A program made the position numbers and the translations under genes. From Atherix ibis (Eukaryota > Arthropoda > Insecta > Diptera > Athericidae), in NCBI GenBank assembly GCA_958298945.1, contig OY282609.1, forward strand, positions 58,438,220-58,502,219: a stretch of 64,000 bases of DNA, in the 5' to 3' direction. Each line of letters starts with the position of its first letter. The stretch's first letter is position 1. The notes under the pieces were generated by a model. It was given only the letters and a program-made list of their open reading frames with translations. It searched no databases and had not been told where the DNA came from. Shown one piece after another: positions 33,481 through 43,593 of this stretch.

Positions 33481-35031
33481 TGCCGCAATCACCATTGATG
33501 AGAGTAATCCTTTACCTTCATGCTGGTCACTAGTACTGCCTCGATTTTTTGATCAGCAAGTTCTATGCCCCCCACTGATAATAGCCAGTTCAGGATAATT
33601 TGAACTGCATTATTTGCGGTTTGGGTGATCTCATCTATGAATTTAAGGGAGGTAATAATTTGTTAACTTTGATATGCCGATTAAGATTAGAGATGTTGCG
33701 TGCTTGTAGCTAAGTTTTAAAAAGAATCTTTTAAGATAGTACAATAGCTTTACCAAAGCTTAAAATTTTCGATATTGCCTCTGTACGATTTTTTTAGATC
33801 AAGATTCTCATTGACACTGAATTTATTACATCATAATTTTTTTTAGGTTGTTAGAGGGGGGGGGGGGGTGGTAATTGTAATATTTTTTACGACTAATGCT
33901 ATTCAATGTAAGTTATTGTACAGCACTAAGTTATTTATTCTAGGACATTTGGAATATTGAAAACTTTAATCTCGATTATTTATTTGTTAATTTATTTATT
34001 TAGGATATACATTCAAATACGTGTATTTTCTTTAATATTATTATTTTTAAATATTCATAATTATTATTTTGATTTTCTTTAAGTTATTTTAAATAAAAAG
34101 AAAAGTTTATTAATTTATTTTAAAAAAGAATGTTCATAAATCTATCAAAATTTTTAGAAATAAATATACGCTCTTGAGATTTTTCAAAATTTTTAAGATA
34201 TTTCTTAATAGTTTTTATATTAAAATGTATTGTTTATTTGTTGTTGATACTCTTAGTTGCTTTTTTTTTTGTTTGTTTGAATATAATTTTTATTTATGAA
34301 AATATTTTTTTTTATAAGTTATTTTATCTTTAAACATTTATAAAATATATTTAATATATTAGATATTCACCTTTATTATTACGATTATTATTATTATTAT
34401 TATTATTATAAATTTCTTACTAAAATTTTATAAAAATTAATTTACAAAAGCGTATGCATAATTTTTAACCAATTTGTTTAAAAAAATATTTTTTAACAAT
34501 AAAGCATAATATTTAGTTTTTTTTAATAAATATTTATTGTTTTTTTTTAAATTTCCCCTTTAAGGGTGGTAAGTTAGTGATATTAATAAAATTATTCTTT
34601 TTAATACATTTATTTTTAAATTTTAATAATTTTCTATGTTATTTTCTTGCGCATATTTTTACTTTCATTGTTCACTTTTTTGGTACACTAAAAGTTAATT
34701 TTCATTAAAAATAAAGCTTAAATTATATAATTAAATTTAACATAGATTGTGATATATTTAATATGAATCGATTGATCGAAAGTTATAACTTTTTTTTAAA
34801 TGAAAATGAAGAATATAAGCAAATTAGTTTTAACACTAATATTATCCTATCTCGACTTTTCAAATGAAAAGAGAATTTTTTAAATGAAGACTTTTAGTGT
34901 ACGTATGCCTAAAATATCCACATACATACATAGATACACATACCAACTCAACTATCCAGAATCGTCATCTTTAAGGATCAAAAAATTCAATATGCAATTT
35001 CTTTCCATCATTTCGTAAATATGCGATTTGT
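33481..35031. other. Very AT-rich DNA downstream of 7B2
   Basis: A+T exceeds 80% over much of this interval. It holds a 13-base G-run at 33856-33868 and an (ATT)n microsatellite at about 34384-34410. The 7B2 3' untranslated region presumably lies next to 35031. TTTAAT at about 34757 would be an ATTAAA poly(A) signal on the minus strand, but I cannot choose it with confidence. Confidence 0.5.
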
Positions 35032-35781
35032 TTAGTTAACATTTTTACCCTTCTTAGCAGCGACAGGTAGTTTCTCACCCTGTAGGAAGGGATTTGTGTT
35101 ATCCTCGTGTGGTTGGAATTTCTTGGCTACCATATTCTTATGCTCTCCGGTATGGAATTGACGTGCCAAAAATGATTCCAGATCAGAGTTCATCTGTCGA
35201 TTATCACCACCGTCATCTTGACCGGGACACTCAAACATATGTTCTCCGTCGCACATGCATTCCTGTGCAGCTTGATATTCCCGACTGAATGCAGCTGTAT
35301 TCTCGAAGTCAATTATGCATCCTTGATCCTCAGTATAACCATATGGACAAGGATTTGGAGGATTGCAATAAGCTGGAAGACTCGCGTCCGTTTTGATTTG
35401 TGGCTTGACACGATGTGGTCCTTCACCAGCGCCTCCTGATACATATTGGTGTCCCCACAGAGAGCTGTGTTGCAAATATTCTTGATCACGTAACGATGGG
35501 CTCGGATTACCCTCCAACAAGGCGTCATAGTCCATCTGTTCTGTTTCCAAATCCTTTGAAGCACGTGCCATTAAAGCCAAATGTGCTGGCATATCATTCA
35601 TCGGATCAATATATGTATCGGCAGTATCGACCAGATCCTTCCCCATTCGATCTACCAGTTCACGTAGGAGTACATCCGAAAAGAAGTGGTCCTTCGATGA
35701 CATTGGCAAATAACCTAATGCATTGTAGGGTATCGCCATCGAAATTAGGGCGAAAAATAAAACCAAGGCTTTTCGTACCAT
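35032..35781 (-). CDS. 7B2: Neuroendocrine protein 7B2 (PC2 chaperone)
   Basis: This is an intact single-exon coding sequence of 249 residues. 7B2 is a secretory-pathway protein that binds pro-prohormone convertase 2, lets it leave the endoplasmic reticulum and mature, and inhibits it with its C-terminal peptide until cleaved. It therefore governs neuropeptide processing in neurosecretory cells. Residues 1-23 form a signal peptide (MVRKALVLFFALIS, then Ala-rich). Family signatures are DVLLRELVDRM at 36-46, QYVSGGAGEG at 112-121, the proline-rich PPNPCP at 141-146, cysteines at 139, 145, 155, 175, 177 and 185, and VAKK at 218-221, matching the inhibitory C-terminal peptide core. The length suits insect 7B2. 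The start is well supported: CACACCATGG context and the signal peptide directly after it. Neighbours are only transposons and AT-rich DNA. A TTTTAG splice acceptor lies 35 bases upstream of the ATG, suggesting a 5'-UTR intron. It is the one gene here that is plainly under coding constraint. Confidence 0.95.
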   Translation of the reverse strand: MVRKALVLFFALISMAIPYNALGYLPMSSKDHFFSDVLLRELVDRMGKDLVDTADTYIDPMNDMPAHLALMARASKDLETEQMDYDALLEGNPSPSLRDQEYLQHSSLWGHQYVSGGAGEGPHRVKPQIKTDASLPAYCNPPNPCPYGYTEDQGCIIDFENTAAFSREYQAAQECMCDGEHMFECPGQDDGGDNRQMNSDLESFLARQFHTGEHKNMVAKKFQPHEDNTNPFLQGEKLPVAAKKGKNVN

Positions 35782-35816
35782 GGTGTGGTGTGTTATAAAA
35801 TATGTTTATCGTCTAT

Positions 35817-36605
35817 CTAAAATTGTAAAAAAAAAAAAACAATTTTATCTACTTTAGTAAAAATAGCAGTTTTTATAGATTCGAAAAAAATTACTAGTAT
35901 TTTCTACGTTTAAATTTCAGATAAAATAAATTACGTATTTTTATATGGAATTAATTCGACTTTAAATTGCATGGGCTAAAATTTATGTCGTGTCCTTAAC
36001 TAATACCACTTGTTGCTTTTTTGATCCTAATACGAAGACTAAAATTTTTTTCCACTAATACTCCATATGTGAATATTTGACGATCGATATTCGTTTATGG
36101 CGCATGACAATATTCCAATAATACTGTTGATAAAAGAAATATTTTTTGCGATTTTTTTTTCTTTAGAAAACAATTTTTTAAAATTGAATTTTCCTTTTTT
36201 TTTATCTGGAACGGATGCAGTTCTTGTCAACAATAAAATTAAACATTTTAGAATATTTTACCTTGCAATTATTTGATATAAAATATTCTCATTTACAATT
36301 AGTGCATTACAGAAACTATTTGCTATAAGAAATAATGTTTGCACAACTTAACTGATACAAAATATCTGTTTACTTGAGTAATTTGAGTTTAATTAATCAA
36401 AATTTATATTTTTCATAAGAATTTGAAGATTTATCAACTACTCTGAATATGCTTGTAATCACTTTGGAACTTTCGCATCACTTTTACTACATTTTGTACA
36501 AAATTACATCATTACCAATAACCACTTTTTTATTAATCACCGTAAAATCTACGCTGTTTTATTAATATTTATAAAATCACTTTAGAAAGTAAACTCTTTT
36601 CTTAC
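35817..36605 (-). other. Predicted 5'-UTR intron of 7B2
   Basis: On the minus strand an acceptor (a run of T's, then ACAATTTTAG) ends at 35817, 35 bases before the 7B2 start codon. A strong donor, AAAG followed by GTAAG, sits with its GT at 36604-36605. Together they define a 789-base intron in the 5' untranslated region. The upstream exon would be about 36606-36810. This comes from splice-site sequence only, with no transcript evidence. Confidence 0.45.
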
Positions 36606-36833
36606 CTTTCGTCAAGATTATTTCTGTTAGTGTAGTCTTCAAAAAGGTATAACAATCTGACATTGAAGTAATATCGATTTTTCCCTAAAAAATACCTCAT
36701 CCGCGATAAGAAATTTCATTTTCATGACCGTCTGAATGTTGATTTTCTTAGCTCTGCTCACGCCATCTCTTAGTAACGAGACGAAATAATCTTGCTGACC
36801 ACCACCATTGAACTCTTTGGTTAATAATATCAG

Positions 36834-36841
36834 TTTTTATA
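36834..36841 (-). promoter_or_regulatory. Candidate TATA box for 7B2
   Basis: The minus strand reads TATAAAAA at 36841-36834. About 30 bases downstream is TTCAATGG near 36806-36812, a weak initiator match, and the proposed first exon and GTAAG donor follow at 36605. AT-rich DNA makes chance TATA matches common, so confidence is modest. Confidence 0.3.
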
Positions 36842-37391
36842 GATTACGAGTATTAAAATATATTTTATTTTTTAAATATATTTTTAATGAAATTATTTGT
36901 TCTTCAAATGCAAACTTTAACAAAAATTTTCAAATTTTTACAAAAAATTCCATTGAACATTATTTCTTATTATTGCTGAATTTTCCGTCTTTAAAAAATC
37001 ATATTTACTTTTAATAACTTTTGAAAATTTATATACGTACATAACGACACAGGGAGTCGTCCCGAGACTATTTTAAAATGGACTAACTTTTGCATTTGTT
37101 AATCAATAAACTTTAATGATTCTATAAACACAAAAACACACTTTATACAAAAAATGTTTTTAATTTTGTTTTAAAAGTTTTACATCCTTTTGATATCCAG
37201 CATTTTCTTCGTCTCAATGATATGCTCTTTCTAAGGTGTGTAAAACCACTTGGCATAATATTTTTGATATTTTTGATAGGCGAGCTTTTTGGGCAGTAGC
37301 AAAATTTTGCTTCTATTTTACGTCCGGGTTTTTCATGATTTAGTCTAGTATACAACCTTTTTCCGGTGATATTTCTTGCATCATTTTGAAA
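36842..37391. other. AT-rich DNA upstream of 7B2
   Basis: No gene is supported. The minus frame at 37143-37445 runs into the adjacent mariner and has no known motif. Confidence 0.45.
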
Positions 37392-37393
37392 TA

Positions 37394-38638
37394 CCAGGTG
37401 TATAAGCTTAAATCCGCTTTTTTTTTGTTTAAATAAAAAACACATGTTTTTTCATAGAAAGCAAAAACAAATTTATTCAAAGTACTTGCCCTCGCTAACT
37501 ATACATTTTTTCCATCTCTCGGGCAATTTGTGGATACCACGCCAAAAAAATGCTTTCTCTTTCGATGCAAACTCCTCATCAAGCCATTTTCAGACGTCTT
37601 CGTAAGAATCGAAGTGCTCCTCAGCGAGCACGTGGCCCATTGACGAAAACATGGTCGTAGTAGGAAGGGGCCAGGTCTGATGAATAAGCGGGGTGGGGTA
37701 GCATCTTCTAGTTGAGTATCTCCAAGTAGTTTCGGACCATTTTTGACGTGTGCGATGGTGCGTTATCGTGGAGGAAAATCAGCTCGCCATGTCTTTATTG
37801 ATAATACGCCCTTTTTTCACGCAGAGCACGTTGCAATTTGATCTGTTGTTGATGGTAGCAGTGAGCATTGATGGTTTCACCAGGTTTAAACATTTCATAG
37901 TAGACGATTCGATGCTAATCCCACCAAACGCGCAGCATCGTTTTCTGTGCGAAGCGATTTGGTCTATGGGAAGATGTTGATGGTTCAGGATTCTCGAAAT
38001 ATATCCACTTTTCATCGCCTGTCACAATCCGATGCAGGAACGACTTTCTTTTTTGTCTGGCGAGCAAGATTTCGCATGTGTTTTGGCGTCGCTCCATCCG
38101 CCTATCGTTCAATTCATGCGGTCCCATTTTCCGATCTTTCCAATCTTCCCCATAGCACGCAGATGCATGAAAATGGCTGGTTGAGTAACACCTAATTGCG
38201 ATCTTTGATTTCGCTGCGCATTTTCCCTTCCAAAAACAAGAATCTTTTCACCGAACGATATTGTTCTTTTTCCATTTTTGTGCAACCGACCGACACGCTC
38301 GCTTTCAAAGGCCTCAAAACAAAACTAATGTTTTAGTTTTGTTTTGAGAATAGGCTACTAAAAGAATGTACTGCACGATGATAAATTTCATTTGTGACAG
38401 CAGTTCCATCGGGCGGTGAGGCTAAGTACTTGTTGAATGACCCTCGTATGCTCTTTTTCTTGCACAAAACTAGACATGATTACCAAAGCAAGTATGATGT
38501 ACGAAATCGCTGACAATGAGCACTGATTAATGTTGACAGATGTCAAACTCCTAAAAAAAAGTATGGCGTGCCTATGGTAGCTTATTACGCTCACTTACGC
38601 CATCTAAGACCAAAGCGGATTTAAGCTTATATACCTGG
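37394..38638 (-). mobile_element. mauritiana-subfamily mariner, copy 2, chimeric
   Basis: The element is flanked by TA (37392-37393 and 38639-38640), with ends CCAGGTGTATAAGCTTAAAT and, inverted, CCAGGTATATAAGCTTAAAT. Minus-strand coding pieces include HELNDRRMERRQNTCEILLA and SFLHRIVTGDEKWIYFENP (first D), then LHDNAPSHTSKMVRNYLE with the second D intact. The third is lost: LAPSDY reads LAPSYY. A TAG follows EILN, at the same codon as in copy 1. The part coding for the N-terminal helix-turn-helix is absent and is replaced by the 5' end of mariner family B (38198-38446). The element's own 5' end, with the GTCTAGTTTTGTGC string, continues after that insert. It is inactive. Confidence 0.9.
38198..38446 (-). 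mobile_element. Remnant 5' end of mariner family B inside copy 2
   Basis: The segment 38198-38446 is near-identical to about 40285-40533, the start of the family B mariner. It includes the terminal repeat (inverted, CGAGGGTCATTCAACAAG), the 5' untranslated region and about 26 codons beginning MEKEQYRSVKRFLFLEGK. A TA (38447-38448) marks its insertion point. The inner end fuses directly to mauritiana coding sequence with a two-base GC overlap, so a later deletion removed the rest of family B together with part of the host element. Confidence 0.88.
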
Positions 38639-38640
38639 TA

Positions 38641-39241
38641 AGTAAGGACAGAAAACTCTTTCGGCTTTAACCCTTCACCAACTTGTTACTCTTATCGGGG
38701 CCTTCACCAATATAAACTATTATTTTTGTAAATTCCCAGTGGTACATGTGCAATTACAGGTAATTCTTGTGCACTTGGAAATTTTTGGACACTTTTTGGG
38801 GACGCTATTATACTCGTATTTTTGCCAATATTGCAACTCCGATTGCACTTTTTCGAGTTACTATTTTTATCACATCCATAATATGAAGTGTATTTTGTCA
38901 GGTGGTATCGTACAGTTTATGTTCACTACGTGGAGACAATATCATACATTGCTGCTTCCTTATTTGGAGCGGTGAAAACCCACAGTTGATAAAATATCTA
39001 ATAATCGTTTTGATACTAGCGTTGCTTATTGCCGTGGACATACTCGTACGCTTTAATTTTTACAGCGTATGTAATAGTGCAGCTCATACTATGTCGTCCT
39101 GATATCTCGAAAACTATTAGCTCGTGAATAATAAAATGGATGCCAACTTTTTTGTAGAAAATTTTTGAACAAGCAATTTTATTCACAACCTAAACCAATA
39201 GAAAGCGAGATATACAGAGAAAAAAATAATAGAAAACAAGA
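38641..39241. other. Intergenic DNA
   Basis: No gene is supported. A stretch near 38958-39000 reads IWSGENPQLIKYL in one frame, which resembles a DD41D transposase segment (WG-ENPQLI), but it is too short to call on its own. Confidence 0.4.
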
Positions 39242-39243
39242 TA

Positions 39244-40533
39244 CAAGGGTCATTCAACAAATACTTAGCCTACAAAAGGAAAACGAAATATTTGGAAAGG
39301 TGGCAATTTATTTTTCCACATAATCTCCTTCAAGGTCGAAACATTTGGCCCAGCGATGCTCTAGCTTTTTTAACCCGTCCAAAAAATACATTTTCTCGAG
39401 GGAAGCAAAATAGGCCTCCGTGGCGACGATGACCTCCTCATTCGACCCAAATCTATTCCCGGCGAGTGATTTTTTTCAGGTTTGGAAACAAAAATTAGTC
39501 ACAGGGGGCCAAATCTGGAGAGTACGGTGGATGGGGCAGCAATTCGTAGCGCAATTCGACCAATTTGGCCATGGCGACGGCGGAGGTGTGAGCCGGCGCG
39601 TTGTCGTGGTGGAACAGCACTTTTTCTTCGCAAAGCGGGGCCGCTTTTTCTTCAATTCGACGTCAAATCGGCCCAATAAGTCAGCATAGTAGCGCCCCGT
39701 GATTGTTTTACCCTCCTTGAGGTAATCGATGAGGATCACACCTTGTGAATCCCAGAAAACGGTGGCCATCACCTTTCCGGCCGATCCAACAGTATTCGCC
39801 TTCTTCGGAGCACGTTCGCCGGGTGAAGTCCACTGTTTCGACTGTTCCTTGGTCTCTGGTGTGTACCAGTGAGTCCATGTTTCATCGACGGTCACGAAAC
39901 GACGCAAGAACTCCGCTGGATTGCGCTGAAACAGCGCCAAACACGTCGCCGATGTGGTCTCACGGTTGCGCTTGTTTTCCGGTGTGAGCAAACGCGGTAC
40001 CCATCGCGCCGACAGCTTTCTCATGCCCAGTTCTTCGTGTAGAATATGATGCACCGTTCCTACTGCGATGCCAACAGTCTCAGCTATCTCGTGAAGCTTC
40101 AATCGACGGTCTGCCAACACGAGATCGTGGACTTTTTTAACATTTTCCTCCGTAGCAGCCGTTTTAGGGGCACCTGGGCGTGGCTCATCAAAAACCGACG
40201 TGCGGCCACGAACAAACTCGTTGAACCAATTCTTGACGGTCGCCATCGAAGGAGAAGAGTCACCATACACAGCATCCAAGCGATCTTTGATTTCGCTGCG
40301 CGTTTTCCCTTCCAAAAACAAGAATCTAATCACCGAACGATATTGTTCTTTTTCCATTTTTGTGCAACCGACCGACACGCTGGCTTCAAAGGCTGTCAAA
40401 AGAAAACTAAGAAGGGAATCGACTGAAACTTTGACAGTAGGCTACTAAAAGAATGTACTGCACGATGGTAAATTTCTTTTGTGACAGCAGTTCCATCGGG
40501 CGGTGAGGCTAAGTACTTGTTGAATGACCCTCG
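39244..40533 (-). mobile_element. Mariner family B, copy 1 (one frameshift)
   Basis: The element is 1290 bp, flanked by TA (39242-39243 and 40534-40535), with ends CAAGGGTCATTCAACAAATA and, inverted, CGAGGGTCATTCAACAAGTA. Frame 39476-40399 encodes most of a transposase. It begins MEKEQYRSVIRFLFLEGKTR and has the first helix-turn-helix to FDEPRPGAPK, KKVHDLVLADRRLKLHEIAE (second helix-turn-helix), GMRKLSARWVPRLLTPENKR, FVTVDETWTHWYTPETK (first D) and KVMATVFWDSQGVILIDYL. At FAKKK the A-run lacks one base, so the second and third aspartate blocks (HHDNAPAHT, SPDLAPCD) fall in another frame. The same lesion is present in the copy at 53896. Apart from this shift the element is very well preserved. 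Confidence 0.93.
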
Positions 40534-40535
40534 TA

Positions 40536-41640
40536 TTCAATCTTTGACCTCGAATAATTAACTACGCGGACACAATTTTGGAATGGATTTTTTATCTAGA
40601 AAAAAACTCACTTAAAATGATTCGACTAAAGTGTATGCATATTAATTGTTTCGATTTTCATCGTATCGGTCCTGGAAATAGGGATAGTATCATTTAGAGG
40701 TTAAACTTCTAATAAATATGCATAAAAATAATAAACTCACTGATATTGACGATCATAAGGAAACCATGGAAAGCAGGAATATTTTTGGAAGAACCATCGA
40801 TGTGGCGTCGAACAACAGATTAGTGTTTCGAGGACGTGGAACGTATTTGTAATCTTAGAATACAAAATAAACAAATGCCTTGATTAAGATGAGGAAATTA
40901 AATAGGTTTTTTAACTAGATTTAATCAAACGCGATTGAATGATATTGAAGCCCCCAATCGGGCTTTTGGGAATGAGGGGATCTGAATCGTGATCATCCAA
41001 TTCCCGTTTCAATGTCAGTGTGAGTTCAACAAAGGCTGTTCCCCTTAAAAAAATATGAATTTTTCAATGAGCCATTAATATTGTCCTAAAAGCCTGCTTA
41101 TAGCCATTCAATTGAATTGCCAAGAAGACAAATCTTATGCAGTGCCCAGATCTTCTTTACTTAATGTTGTAGTAAAGACAAAAAGATGTAATCTCAAAGA
41201 GATGTAAATTCATTCGATGATAGTATAAATGTACCGATAAATACGAAGGACATTTCTTCAGAATTTAATGAAGAACAATCACTGCCTATTCCTGTGCAAA
41301 GTGAAGAATGCTATTGTTATTTCCGTTGATGATGCATGTATCCTTGTGTCGGATGACGACAACATTTTAGTGCAGTCTTTGGGCAATGACAACAGCCATG
41401 GAAAGTGTTCGAGCAGTGAAAATCCTCGCGAAAGCGGATTAAGTCTTTCTGTTGAATTCAATGGTATTATAGAATAAATGGAGTATATTAAAAAGAAAGT
41501 ATTGAATACCAGCCGCATTAGTAAGAGACCCATATTCACTCTTGTCCAGGCAAATTTGAACAATACTATAATCATAAGCGTTGTCAAAATCTCCAGACGC
41601 AATTGTTGCTAAACCTAAACTACAAACATTGAACAATTCA
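40536..41640. other. Intergenic DNA with possible decayed ORF
   Basis: Between 41205 and 41476, two overlapping frames give hydrophilic, balanced sequence: first NVPINTKDISSEFNEEQSLP, then after a one-base shift SVDDACILVSDDDNILVQSL followed by SSSENPRESGLSLSVEFNG. This could be a decayed exon or gene remnant of unknown family. No homology is recognised and confidence is low. Confidence 0.3.
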
Positions 41641-41669
41641 AAAGGCCGATATCTTCCCACCAATTTTGG

Positions 41670-42330
41670 TTACATCAGATGTCCAAAATCACTCTTAAAG
41701 CACCAATAACATCACCAATAACTGGTGATGAAAAGTGGGTCACTTACGACAACGTCAAGCGACAACGGTCGTGGTCAAATCGCGGTTACCCGGCGCAAAC
41801 GGTGGTCAAGCCAGGATTGACAGCCAGGAAGGTTTTGCTGTGTGTTTGGTGGGACTGGCAGGGAATCGTCTACTATGAGCTTCTCCCCTACGGCCGAACT
41901 CTTAATTCGGACCTATACTGTCAACAATTGGACCGTCTGAAAGAAGCAATCGCCCAGTAGCGGCCAGCTTTGGCCAACAGGAGAGGAATTGTGTTCCATC
42001 AGGACAACGCCAGGCCGCATACATCGATAGTGACTCGCCAGAAGTTCCGGGACCTTGGTTGGGATGTTCTTATGCATCAACCTTATAGTCCGGACCTGGC
42101 ACCAGGTCCGGACTATAAGGTGGATGCATAAGATTACCACCTCTTCCTGTCTATGACGAATGATTTTTGCCTCATGAGAAGATTGTGAAAATCGACTGTC
42201 CCAGTTTTTTGCCAATAGGGACGAGGGTTTCTATGAGAGAGGCATTATGAAATTTCCTCCAAAATGGCAACAAGTTATCGAACAAAACGGTGCATATTTG
42301 ACCTAAATCGTATCATTCTATCTATGCTAA
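41670..42330 (+). pseudogene. cecropia/mellifera-type mariner remnant
   Basis: This is a 5'-truncated transposase. Frame 41679-41960 gives ITGDEKWVTYDNVKRQRSWS (first D), LTARKVLLCVWWDWQGIVYY and LNSDLYCQQLDRLKEAIAQ, then a TAG. The same frame continues with RRGIVFHQDNARPHTS (second D) and DLGWDVLMHQPYSPDLAP. The third D block is replaced by a templated inverted insertion, after which YHLFLS and ERGIMKFPPKWQQVIEQNG run to a TAA at 42304-42306. No left terminus is seen. Mariner family A copy 2 starts directly after it at 42334. Confidence 0.85.
42068..42133. repeat. Near-perfect palindrome, 32-bp arms
   Basis: Bases 42068-42099 and 42102-42133 are reverse complements with one mismatch, separated by CA. 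The left arm is normal mariner coding sequence (MHQPYSPDLAP). The right arm is its inverted copy and replaces the codons for the third catalytic residue. It can form a cruciform or strong hairpin. Confidence 0.95.
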
Positions 42331-42333
42331 ATA

Positions 42334-43591
42334 CGAGGGTCGTTCAATAAGTCCTTAGAAAATCTGAGAAATTGCGCTTGTAGTGTCGGTAAAGATTTTT
42401 TGTAAGTAGCATTATCGACAGGAAAGCTGTCATAATTTCAGCTCGATCCATAGCGTAGGTCAATTTCTATCGTCGATTAAAGTTAACGACATTTATTTGT
42501 GCATAACAATAGAAAAAAGCGAGTTTAGGGCTGTCATCAAACGTCTCCATTTGAAAGGCTTAAGCCCGAAAGAAATCAAAGCCGAGGTGGATACAGTTCA
42601 TGGCACATCTGCACCTGTGTTTGCGACGGTTTAAAATTGGGTGAATGAATTTAAACGTGGCCGTTCATCCACAAAAGATGAACATCGTTCAGGACGCCCA
42701 GTTGAGTGTCTACTCCTGAAATCATCGACAAAATCCACGATCTGATTTTGAACGATCGGCGAATTAAAGTGCGCGAATTAGTTGAGGCCACGGGCATATC
42801 ACAAGGTACAGTCGCTTCAATTTTGCATGAAAAATTGTCTGTGAAAAAAATTTCAGCAAGATGGGTGCCGCGTTTGCTCTCAGAGGAGAATAAGCGCAAT
42901 CGTGTAGTGGACTCTGAGGCTATGTTGGCACTCTTTCACCGCAATCATGCCGAATTCCTTCGTCGATATGTCACTGTGGACGAAACCTGGATACAATACT
43001 ACACTCCAGAAACGAAGAGACAGTCATCACAGTGGATTTTCAAGGGTGAACGGGCTCCGAAGAAGGCAAAAACTGTGCCATCGGCCGGCAAGGTGATGGC
43101 CACGGTCTTTTGGGATTCGCAGGGCATCATTTTTATCGACTACTTGGAAAAAGGAAAAACAATAAAAGGAGCGTATTACGCGTCGTTATTGCAACGGTTG
43201 AGCGAGGAAATCAAAGAGAAACGCCCCCATCTGAAGAAGAAAAAAATCCTCTTGCATCAGGACAATGCGCGTGTGCACACCTGCGCTGTTTCCATGGGCA
43301 AAATTGTGGAATTGAGAATGGAATTGTTGCAGCATCCCGCTTATTCACCAGATTTGGCCCCGAGTGACTATTTTCTTTTCCCCAATCTGAAGAAATGGCT
43401 TGGCGGACGACGCTTCACTTCCAACGAGGACGTCATTGCTCAAACGGATGAGTATTTTGCAGAACTTCCGAAATCCTATTTTTTGGACGGGATTAAAATT
43501 TTGGAAAAACGGTTGGAAAAGTGTATAAAATTTTTAAAAAAAAAAACAGTTTTTTTCCATCTTTTTCTAAGGACTTATTGAACGACCCTCG
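42334..43591 (+). mobile_element. Mariner family A, copy 2
   Basis: The element is 1258 bp, flanked by TA (42332-42333 and 43592-43593), with ends CGAGGGTCGTTCAATAAGTC in inverted orientation. Coding starts near 42509 (EKSEFRAVIKRLHLKGLSPK, where the usual ATG reads ATA) and has a TAA where copy 1 has a tyrosine in the VFATVYNW motif. After the GRPVE codons one base is missing, as in copy 1. From 42706 a 291-residue frame is open: STPEIIDKIHDLILNDRR, WVPRLLSEENKRNRVVDSEA, YVTVDETWIQYYTPETKR (first D), KVMATVFWDSQGIIFIDYLE, LLHQDNARVHTC (second D) and SPDLAPSDYFLFPNLKK (third D). All three catalytic residues are kept. The end of the gene carries a deletion that replaces the normal last residues. 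Confidence 0.94.
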
Positions 43592-43593
43592 TA

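Noticed and set aside
38902..39102. 66-codon frame containing IWSGENPQLI, possibly a DD41D fragment
   Set aside because: Only about ten residues resemble the family; the rest does not.
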